Below the pieces are notes generated by a model. It had not been told where the DNA came from, did not search any database, and saw nothing but the letters and a program-made list of their open reading frames with translations. Positions 1-4,494 of a stretch of DNA of 8,943 nucleotides are shown piece by piece. Each line of letters begins with the position of its first letter. Position 1 is the stretch's first letter. The position numbers and the translations under genes were made by a program. This DNA comes from Candidatus Sulfotelmatobacter sp. (lineage in GTDB: Bacteria > Acidobacteriota > Terriglobia > Terriglobales > SbA1): contig JASLEQ010000305.1 of assembly GCA_030151135.1 (NCBI GenBank), positions 1 through 8,943 on the forward strand, in the 5' to 3' direction.

Positions 1-74
1 AACTCAGTTGGCATTGGGGGAGGGACTTCCGCCGGCTTGCCAGCAGACCAATTTCGATTTGCGCGTGTAGTCAT
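1..74 (-). CDS. possible 5' end of a gene running off the left edge
   Basis: An ATG at 72-74 (minus strand) opens a frame with no stop before the window edge: 24 codons beginning MTTRANRNWSAGKPAEVPPP. A GGAG Shine-Dalgarno (complement of 81-84) sits 6 bases before this ATG, and the gap to the stop of the upstream response regulator is only 28 bases, so the frame would be the next gene of the same transcript. The residues are polar and proline-rich and show no domain, so no function can be given. A competing reading is the frame that continues past the regulator's TAG stop. It stays open for 32 codons and then stops inside the window. The ribosome site favours the ATG reading, but 24 codons is too little to be sure. 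Confidence 0.35.
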   Translation of the reverse strand, partial: MTTRANRNWSAGKPAEVPPPMPTE

Positions 75-102
75 AGAATTCTCCAGCCTTCACTTTCTCG
101 CG

Positions 103-756
103 CTAGCGCACGGCGACTAAACAATGATTCACAGCATGGACCGTCAGCATGATCCGGTTGTGCACTCCGACTTTCCGCATCAACTTTGCCACATGTGCTT
201 TCACCGTTCGCTCCTCAATTCCGAGGGGAACGGCAATCTCGCGATTTGATCGGCCGGCTACCAGCATCTCGAGCACTTCACGCTCCCGAGTGGTAAATTC
301 CGTTCTGCCCATCAGTTTTCTGCTCGCGCTGCTTGAACGTTCGACAAATGTCGCCAGGACCCGGCGGGAGGCCCAGATCAGCCCTTGGTGCACGATGCCG
401 ATCGCACTCACGAACTCGGATGCGGGAGCCGCTTCATCCACATAGCCCTTCGCGCCATGCACCAGAGCATCCAGGGCGACCTCATCGCTGCTGGTTGGTG
501 CAGTCACGATGACACGCGCATGGGGCTGAATCGTTAGCAGATGTTGCATGACTGCCGAGAGATTTTGATTATGCCGGCGGCCCAGGATCACCACGTCGAT
601 GTTCTCCATTGCTCCGACTTCTGCGAGCGAACCGGTCAGCAGCCGTATGTCGGCACGCCCTTCCAGCAGGGCCCGGAATCCCGCCAATCGCAAGGGATCG
701 CTGTCCACAACGGCAACCCCGATATTCGCTTCTTTTGTTGAATTCCCTTTCCTCAT
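103..756 (-). CDS. LuxR/NarL-type response regulator with degenerate receiver
   Basis: A 217-residue two-domain transcription factor of the usual NarL length. Residues 12-125 form a receiver domain: the acidic pair is D18/D20 in VVDSDP, the switch threonine is T85 in VIVTAP, and the conserved lysine is K103 in GAKGY. The phosphoacceptor is missing: the strand that normally reads DVVLLD reads DVVILG, with G59 in place of Asp. Residues 152-212 are a typical LuxR helix-turn-helix (TTREREVL at 155-162, NREIAVPLGI, then the recognition helix RTVKAHV). It should bind DNA as a dimer in the cytoplasm, but phosphotransfer from a histidine kinase looks impossible by the usual route. The start is supported by GAGG 7 bases upstream and by a 4-base overlap with a short upstream frame. 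No kinase gene is in view, so the target genes and signal are unknown. Confidence 0.93.
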   Translation of the reverse strand: MRKGNSTKEANIGVAVVDSDPLRLAGFRALLEGRADIRLLTGSLAEVGAMENIDVVILGRRHNQNLSAVMQHLLTIQPHARVIVTAPTSSDEVALDALVHGAKGYVDEAAPASEFVSAIGIVHQGLIWASRRVLATFVERSSSASRKLMGRTEFTTREREVLEMLVAGRSNREIAVPLGIEERTVKAHVAKLMRKVGVHNRIMLTVHAVNHCLVAVR

Positions 757-800
757 GCGTCATCCTCGTGCGGTTCGGAGCTTCGCAATTCAAACCTCAT
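753..800 (-). CDS. possible 15-residue leader ORF overlapping the regulator start
   Basis: A minus-strand frame from the ATG at 798-800 encodes MRFELRSSEPHEDDA. Its TGA overlaps the start of the response regulator as ATGA (753-756). Translational coupling is therefore possible: ribosomes finishing this frame would sit on the regulator's start. An AAGGAG (complement of 815-820) lies 14 bases before this ATG, which is longer than ideal. The regulator's own GAGG lies within the frame. The peptide resembles nothing I recognise. Frames this short arise by chance, so this is only a candidate. Confidence 0.25.
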   Translation of the reverse strand: MRFELRSSEPHEDDA

Positions 801-822
801 GGCGTTCCCGTACGCTCCTTAC

Positions 823-1083
823 TCAGCACCGACGGAAAGCCACAATTTGTGGGGGAAGCGCCGCGCCTCCGATCCCGGCATTGCGTTTACTGAGATTCGA
901 GACGCGGTCGCTGAACTTAAACTCCTGCGCGATGAAACCCCTTTTTGAGGCCGCTGCGTACGCTGGTTGACGAACGTCGCTCAGAAGTTCAGTGCTCGCC
1001 CATAAATAAGCAAACGTCCTGCCAATCATCAAAGCTGGCTGAGAACCTTTGGAATCGCTGATTTCGCAAATGATCCAAGACAT
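823..1083 (-). CDS. doubtful small hypothetical protein
   Basis: An 86-codon minus-strand frame from the ATG at 1081-1083, beginning MSWIICEISDSKGSQPALM. An in-frame GTG at 1108-1110 would add 9 residues. The composition is mildly protein-like: a hydrophobic aromatic patch (ALMIGRTFAYLW) comes first, then a basic half (SKRGFIAQEFKF). The codons in the second half favour G or C in third position, as in neighbouring genes, while the first half does not. Only a weak GGATGAG precedes the ATG. It ends 67 bases before the response regulator on the same strand, with an AAGGAG directly after its stop, so it could be the first gene of that transcript. I recognise no family. It may equally be non-coding leader sequence. 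Confidence 0.3.
   Translation of the reverse strand: MSWIICEISDSKGSQPALMIGRTFAYLWASTELLSDVRQPAYAAASKRGFIAQEFKFSDRVSNLSKRNAGIGGAALPPQIVAFRRC
840..852. promoter_or_regulatory. 13-bp perfect palindrome, possible operator
   Basis: CCACAATTTGTGG is a perfect inverted repeat (6-bp arms around one base), 84 bases upstream of the response-regulator start. Symmetry of this size suits a dimeric DNA-binding protein, possibly the LuxR-type protein itself. It lies inside the doubtful 86-codon ORF, and nothing else shows that it is functional. Confidence 0.25.
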
Positions 1084-1122
1084 CTCATCCAACCATGAGG
1101 TCGTGCGCACGGTTGTCTGCTG

Positions 1123-1171
1123 TCCGGATTGCTGAAGACTGTTCGTTTTACGGACTTCTAAAGACTGTTCG
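1123..1171. repeat. two imperfect 23-bp direct repeats, 26-bp period
   Basis: Positions 1123-1145 and 1149-1171 match at 19 of 23 bases, separated by 3 bases. The core AAGACTGTTCG (1135-1145 and 1161-1171) is identical. A 26-bp period is about two and a half helical turns. On the minus strand the pair lies upstream of the 86-codon ORF and the response regulator, where a regulator could bind. A third copy is not visible. Chance or slippage duplication is the alternative. Confidence 0.6.
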
Positions 1172-1237
1172 CAGCAAGAAGAACCTGATTTACTGAAGGC
1201 GGGAAGCAGTTCGTGGCTACGCTGGCAAGCTGGCTTT

Positions 1238-1313
1238 TGGTGGGCCCACCAGGATTTGAACCTGGAACCAACAGATTATGAGTCTGCTGCTCTAACCGTT
1301 GAGCTATGGGCCC
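1238..1313 (-). tRNA. tRNA with CAT anticodon, likely Ile2 (else elongator Met)
   Basis: The minus strand folds into a complete 76-base cloverleaf. The acceptor stem is GGGCCCA/TGGGCCC, the D arm is GCTC-AACGGTTA-GAGC, the anticodon stem is GCAGA/TCTGT with loop CTCATAA (anticodon CAT, complement of 1278-1280), the variable loop is TGGTT, and the T arm is CCAGG-TTCAAAT-CCTGG. Discriminator A73 and CCA are encoded (1238-1241). It is not an initiator tRNA, because position 1 is paired (G1-C72) and the anticodon stem lacks three G-C pairs. C4-G69 and C5-G68 are the pairs the lysidine synthetase TilS favours in E. coli tRNA-Ile2, and the short D loop also matches that species. I therefore lean to Ile2, read as AUA after lysidine modification. 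A scanner would report Met. A possible -10 (TAGATT, complement of 1323-1328) lies just upstream. Confidence 0.95.
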
Positions 1314-1404
1314 GCAGCCCTCAATCTAGCACAGCGGAGCCCATGAATCCTGCGCTGGCTGCATCAACATGAACGTAGTTCCTCTCGCCCGGCAACCGGC
1401 GCGT

Positions 1405-1456
1405 CGCCGTCCCGCAGTATCCAAACGCATGGATATCTACGGGACATCTGACGGCG
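1405..1456. other. long imperfect intergenic hairpin
   Basis: A 52-base structure with three stacked helices: CGCCGT+CCCG (1405-1414) pairs with CGGG (1440-1443) and, after a 7-base bulge, ACGGCG (1451-1456). Inside, TATCCA (1418-1423) pairs with TGGATA (1430-1435) around the 6-base loop AACGCA. That makes 16 Watson-Crick pairs. It lies in the gene-free stretch between the tRNA and the terminator of the binding-protein gene. No poly-T follows on either strand, so it is not an ordinary terminator. It could be an RNA structure or a REP-like palindromic element. The flanking CGGCGCGTCG occurs at 1397-1406 and 1452-1461. I see no convincing gene in 1314-1586. Confidence 0.45.
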
Positions 1457-1586
1457 CGTCGTGCTCATCGCAACTATCGGTGGATTTCCAGCGCTCTTGA
1501 CTGGTGAAGACCTCTGGCCGCAAACCGTCGTACATCTAGGTTCCAGTTTGGAATAGGAAGACGCGTCCTGGTCCGGACTGCCTGGC

Positions 1587-1616
1587 AAAAAGAAAAGGCG
1601 TCTCACTGGAGACGCC
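1587..1616 (-). terminator. intrinsic terminator of the binding-protein gene
   Basis: On the minus strand an 8-bp perfect stem (arms 1597-1604 and 1609-1616, GGCGTCTC type, 4-base loop) is followed directly by TTTTCTTTTT. This is a classic Rho-independent terminator 28 bases after the stop of the gene ending at 1644. A second small hairpin (AAGCCT 1634-1639 with AGGCTT 1646-1651) overlaps the stop codon. Confidence 0.9.
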
Positions 1617-1643
1617 CCTTAAACCTCGATACTAAGCCTGCTC

Positions 1644-2573
1644 TTAGGCTTTCGCCGCCCTCGCCAACTTGTCACCCATGGCAGCCAATTCGGACAACGA
1701 CGGCACTGACTCCGGATTGGTCTTCTTCTTTTCGGGCACCTGAGCGCCAGCCCTCAAGGCCTCGACCAACAGCTCCATGGCAAGATCGGTATTCGGGCGA
1801 ATGAAAATGGTAGCCGCGAGCATTCCGTTCCGAACCCACGCCTGCCCGGTTTTCGGCATTCCATCGCAACCCGTGATCGGAACTTTCATCCAGCGCGGAC
1901 GGTCAGATTCGGGCAGCTCGCTGAACGCCTTGCGTGCCCCCATAGCCATGCTGTCATCCTGCGCGCCGACGAGGTCGACCCGGCTCTGCAGCGACGTCTG
2001 CAAGCGAAGCCACGAACTCACCGTCTTATGTGCACTTTCTTCGGTCCAGTTCGCGCGCATCGTCTTCACCTGGATGTTTGCCGGCTTCGCTCGCATCATT
2101 CCCGTAGAACGCTGTTTTGCCGCGGAACTGTTGTTTGGACCTTCCAGATAGAGCATCGATCCGCCCCGCGGCAGCAGTGCGGCGAATTGCTTGCCCTGGA
2201 TCTCTCCGATCTCCTCGTGATCCGCGCTCACTTCAAAGACCGGCACTTTGTACATACGCCGCAGGTCAGGAATGTAATCCCCTTCATGGTTCAGGACCAC
2301 CCAACCAATCCCGGCCGCCGCGGCAGCCCGCGCTACCTGCGGAAACGCCGTTCCTCCAGCCGGTTCGAACATGATCGCGTCCGGCTTCACGACTTTCGCA
2401 TCCTGGATGTATTGCAGTAATTGCTGACTTTGCGTCAGTGGATCGTTATTTGCATGGATAATCTTCACATCAACGCCCAACCGGCGTGCCGCGTTCTCGG
2501 CCGCGGTCGCCTGCTCCTGCTGATAGTCGTTATCGTTCGTGGTCAGCGAAACCAGAAAATTAAGGCGTTTCAT
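1644..2573 (-). CDS. RbsB-like sugar-binding-fold protein without signal peptide
   Basis: A 309-residue protein of the Peripla_BP_4/RbsB type, the substrate-binding fold of sugar ABC transporters and LacI-like sensors. The first strand starts at residue 3 (RLNFLVSLTTNDNDYQQEQA). Family landmarks follow in order: VVLNHEGD at 92-99, the hinge region near SADHEEIGEIQGKQ (116-129), GAQDDSMAMGARKA at 203-216 and ITGCDGMPKTG at 233-243 (RbsB has FAQNDEMALGA and VGFDG). The start chosen is the ATG at 2571-2573, with AAGGA 10 bases upstream. An in-frame ATG at 2684 would add 37 residues with no hydrophobic core. Neither start gives a signal peptide or lipobox, so the product should be cytoplasmic. 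There is also no DNA-binding domain and no permease or ATPase nearby. It follows a PilZ-like gene after 180 bases. The likely role is binding a sugar or related small ligand as a sensor; the ligand is unknown. Confidence 0.85.
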   Translation of the reverse strand: MKRLNFLVSLTTNDNDYQQEQATAAENAARRLGVDVKIIHANNDPLTQSQQLLQYIQDAKVVKPDAIMFEPAGGTAFPQVARAAAAAGIGWVVLNHEGDYIPDLRRMYKVPVFEVSADHEEIGEIQGKQFAALLPRGGSMLYLEGPNNSSAAKQRSTGMMRAKPANIQVKTMRANWTEESAHKTVSSWLRLQTSLQSRVDLVGAQDDSMAMGARKAFSELPESDRPRWMKVPITGCDGMPKTGQAWVRNGMLAATIFIRPNTDLAMELLVEALRAGAQVPEKKKTNPESVPSLSELAAMGDKLARAAKA

Positions 2574-2649
2574 GTCAGTCAAATCCTTGCTTGGATCATA
2601 GGCCGCCAGGATAGGAGAACCAAGGTGACCAGAGTAATCAGTCGAGGGA

Positions 2650-2672
2650 GACACTCGGCGGCATCGAGTGTC
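2650..2672. other. 8-bp perfect hairpin between the PilZ-like and binding-protein genes
   Basis: GACACTCG (2650-2657) and CGAGTGTC (2665-2672) form a perfect stem around a 7-base loop, in the 180-base gap between two minus-strand genes. There is no T-tract on the minus strand, so it is not a simple terminator. It could be an mRNA stability element, an operator, or the leader of the binding-protein gene. The rest of the gap shows nothing clear. Confidence 0.4.
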
Positions 2673-2753
2673 GGGAGCAATCATCGTTCGACAGGCACGG
2701 ATTGTTGGGGAAGGATGCGTCCGGACGAGTTCAGGCGAACGAATGCGAAAACT

Positions 2754-3188
2754 CTACGCGCCGGCTACCGCGGCCTTTGCGCCACCCTCGCCCATAAAGG
2801 TCTTCAACTTCGCATCCAGAATCTCGCGACTCTCATCGGCGAGATCGACAAAACGGAACGGCTGCATCCAGCCCTGCGTCGCCCACATGGGAAACAACAG
2901 TTGCGCCTTGCTGCGGATGGTTGTCTTCTCCAAATGAAAGATCAATTCCACAATCAGTTTCTCGTCGAGCGGCTGCTCGAAATGGATCATTCCGCCTGAG
3001 ATCGAGAGCTGATGCAATGCAGCTTGCAATGAGCGTTTATTTGGCAAGCGCACCAGAACGAGTACCGATCCTCGCAGCTTGACCCGAGGCGCCCGCTCCG
3101 CCTGCTTGCTCGGAATTGCCCGGTTCTCTGCCGATTTGCTCTCCGGAGAAGGTAACAGTCGCGCCGATGATCCGTACTCGTCTTCCAT
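2754..3188 (-). CDS. PilZ-like domain protein
   Basis: A 144-residue single-domain protein. After about 30 polar residues (SPESKSAENRAIPSK), the PilZ barrel starts with RVKLR at 35-39, matching the RxxxR c-di-GMP loop. The second signature, normally D/NxSxxG, reads QLSISGG from residue 60: Ser62 and Gly65 are kept but the acidic or amide residue is Gln. The end (MQPFRFVDLADESREIL) is typical of PilZ strand and helix closure. It is probably a cytoplasmic c-di-GMP receptor or a diverged relative. The start is uncertain. The ATG at 3186-3188 has only a weak GGCGG ahead. An in-frame ATG at 3284 would add 32 residues of unlikely composition (Cys-Cys-Ser-Ser, Trp). It lies between the terminator of the first PilZ-like gene and the binding-protein gene, on the same strand as both. 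Confidence 0.75.
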   Translation of the reverse strand: MEDEYGSSARLLPSPESKSAENRAIPSKQAERAPRVKLRGSVLVLVRLPNKRSLQAALHQLSISGGMIHFEQPLDEKLIVELIFHLEKTTIRSKAQLLFPMWATQGWMQPFRFVDLADESREILDAKLKTFMGEGGAKAAVAGA

Positions 3189-3336
3189 AAGCCGCCGCCC
3201 AAAGTATGGCAGCCGAGGAAGTCGCCATGAAGTTACGGAAGAACAACATCGACCATAGGAATTGGCAGCGCTCATCCCTCGCATCGGTTTGCCGAACGGT
3301 CTTCGCGGAGCAGGAACGCCGCGCTAGCGATAAGAC

Positions 3337-3366
3337 AAAAACAGAAAAGCGTCCCGAAAGGGACGC
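3337..3366 (-). terminator. intrinsic terminator of the first PilZ-like gene
   Basis: On the minus strand a 7-bp perfect stem (arms 3349-3355 and 3360-3366, GCGTCCC/GGGACGC, 4-base loop) is followed by TTTTCTGTTTTT. It lies 25 bases after the stop of the gene ending at 3392, so that gene can be transcribed on its own. The downstream PilZ-like gene then depends on readthrough or on a promoter in 3189-3336, where I see no clear one. Confidence 0.88.
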
Positions 3367-3391
3367 CCACAAACGCTTAGCTGATAGAGGC

Positions 3392-3868
3392 TTACTTCCG
3401 TCCCAAGGGCGCCTCCGCGCTGCTGTCAAATACGTTGTACGGCCAGGCTTTTTTCTGAACGGTCAGCGCGGGAGCTGCCGCTGCCGCCGCTGCCGCTGCT
3501 TTCGCCTTCGGCGCCACGGGATCGCTTTTCGAAGCCACATTCCAATCCTCTGGCGGATTCACAATGCCCCACACGTTTCCGTGGGTGTACAGTGCGGCTC
3601 CTACCAAAAAGCCATCGTTCCCCAGTGGGAGGCAGTTCGCCACACGCGCCGTCACGCTTCCTCCGCCGGGTAAATCGTTGAACATGACGGGCGTCTCGAG
3701 CTGGATGGCTCGCGGACTTCGAAACCCGCATCCCTGCGCACTTACCACCAGCAAAGTGCATTGCTCCGCAAACGGACGCATACGGTCAAGACTAGTCACG
3801 CTGACCGGGATCGCTACCCGCAGACGCGTGCTGCGGCGCATTGGCTTTGGAGTGTGAAGGTCCTTCAT
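3392..3868 (-). CDS. PilZ-like domain protein with alanine-rich tail
   Basis: A 158-residue protein. Residues 10-105 are PilZ-like: basic MRRSTRLRV at the start (R11xxxR15), then TLLVVSAQGCGF at 38-49, the acidobacterial-style form of the D/NxSxxG strand. Ser43 and Gly46 are kept and the Asp/Asn is Val41, so c-di-GMP binding is doubtful. GFLVGAALYTHGNVWGI (86-102) closes the barrel. A flexible tail follows with nine consecutive alanines (124-132), then a conserved-looking end with WPYNVFDSS. The alanines are coded by a GCT/GCC-type triplet run at 3474-3500, which could vary in length by slippage. The ATG at 3866-3868 is preceded by GGGAGG 14 bases away, rather far. An ATG at 3841 (residue 10) is an alternative start. 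It diverges from the PadR gene and has its own terminator. It is probably a regulator or an adaptor. Confidence 0.78.
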   Translation of the reverse strand: MKDLHTPKPMRRSTRLRVAIPVSVTSLDRMRPFAEQCTLLVVSAQGCGFRSPRAIQLETPVMFNDLPGGGSVTARVANCLPLGNDGFLVGAALYTHGNVWGIVNPPEDWNVASKSDPVAPKAKAAAAAAAAAPALTVQKKAWPYNVFDSSAEAPLGRK

Positions 3869-3879
3869 GAGTGAGCGGA

Positions 3880-3911
3880 CAGCCTCCCGTCTATCGGCGA
3901 GGGCCGGGCTG
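3880..3911 (-). promoter_or_regulatory. possible leader hairpin covering the ribosome site of the PilZ-like gene
   Basis: CAGCC (3880-3884) pairs with GGCTG (3907-3911), and CCC (3886-3888) pairs with GGG (3901-3903). On the minus-strand transcript the only Shine-Dalgarno-like run, GGGAGG, is part of this stem, so folding could limit translation. I checked for a GEMM-type c-di-GMP riboswitch and could not match its conserved core. The rest of 3912-4093 shows no clear promoter. Confidence 0.25.
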
Positions 3912-4093
3912 AACCTTATTTATTGTGTCAGATTCTTGCCGGATGCCATGGTGACAAAAGTAACTACCAATTCTGGCCAGGTCACGCCCCGCACGAAATC
4001 TTGAAACCTAAGCTTGCCTGAAAAGGATGCTTCTCTGCAGAAACGTCCTCTTCAATTCTTGGCTGCGAAATGTCTGGACTCAGATCTTTCCTG

Positions 4094-4121
4094 TTGCTTT
4101 CCTATAGGACTGTGTTACATT
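4094..4121 (+). promoter_or_regulatory. possible promoter of the PadR-permease pair
   Basis: TTGCTT (4094-4099) and TACATT (4116-4121) are separated by 16 bases and lie 22 bases before the PadR start. They look like a modest sigma-70 promoter. TGTGTTACA overlaps the -10 and has TGT/ACA arms of the sort PadR proteins often bind, which would fit autorepression. Both points are inferred from sequence only. Confidence 0.4.
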
Positions 4122-4143
4122 CCCTGTTGGAAACCAAAAGATC

Positions 4144-4494
4144 ATGACTACAAAGCAGAAAGACATCCAGCAAGGCACTCTCGCACTCATGGTCCTGAAG
4201 ACTCTCGATGTTTTGGGTCCCCTGCACGGTTACGGCATCGCTCGGCGGATCGAGCAAATCAGCGGAGATCAACTCGCGCTCAATCAGGGAACCCTGTATC
4301 CGTTGCTGCTCAAACTGGAACAGGAGGGTGCGATTGCTTCGGACTGGGGGCCCTCGGAGAATAACCGCCGCGCCCGTTTCTATCGCGTGACGCGCGCCGG
4401 GCGCAAGCAACTCCAGGCAGAGTTGGAGAATTGGCAGCAGACCACCGAAATTATCGCGCGCTTCCTCACCATCACGCCGGAGACACGATCATGA
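4144..4494 (+). CDS. PadR-family transcriptional regulator (acidobacterial, ADOP-linked)
   Basis: A 116-residue winged-helix protein with the full PadR signature: a first helix (QQGTLALMVLKTL, residues 9-21), GPLHGYGIARRIEQIS (25-40), the recognition region LNQGTLYPLLLKLEQEG (46-62), and the wing with SENNRRARFYRVTRAGRKQL (71-90). The C-terminal helix is short, as in the small PadR subgroup. SENNRRARFYR and the neighbouring duplicated permease are marks of the acidobacterial PadR subfamily. PadR proteins bind operators as dimers and usually repress; here the likely target is its own promoter and the permease behind it. Its TGA overlaps the permease ATG (ATGA at 4491-4494), so the two are probably translated together. 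No strong Shine-Dalgarno precedes the ATG, and the predicted leader is short. Confidence 0.95.
   Translation: MTTKQKDIQQGTLALMVLKTLDVLGPLHGYGIARRIEQISGDQLALNQGTLYPLLLKLEQEGAIASDWGPSENNRRARFYRVTRAGRKQLQAELENWQQTTEIIARFLTITPETRS

Noticed and set aside
1239..1250. 12-bp palindrome GGTGGGCCCACC as an operator or attachment site
   Set aside because: It is the acceptor end of the tRNA, whose GGGCCC arm is self-complementary; no matching direct repeat of the tRNA end occurs in the window.
1364..1606. 80-codon minus-strand ORF between the tRNA and the binding-protein gene
   Set aside because: It begins inside the intrinsic terminator stem, crosses the long hairpin, has an unlikely composition and no ribosome site.
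2574..2684. N-terminal extension of the binding protein to an ATG at 2684, possibly giving a signal peptide
   Set aside because: The 37 extra residues are polar with no hydrophobic core and the chosen ATG at 2573 has AAGGA; the extension also crosses the 2650-2672 hairpin.
1587..3366. Shared A-run plus GCGTC stem in the two minus-strand terminators as a repeat family
   Set aside because: The similarity is limited to the general GC-stem and T-tract design expected of any two intrinsic terminators.
3869..4143. GEMM-type c-di-GMP riboswitch in the PilZ-PadR intergenic region
   Set aside because: The conserved core and tetraloop-receptor elements could not be matched on either strand.
4431..4490. 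Upstream ATG start for the large permease
   Set aside because: It lies inside the PadR gene and adds a non-family sequence (His-rich); the ATG at 4491 overlaps the PadR stop, has GGAG, and starts the known prefix domain.
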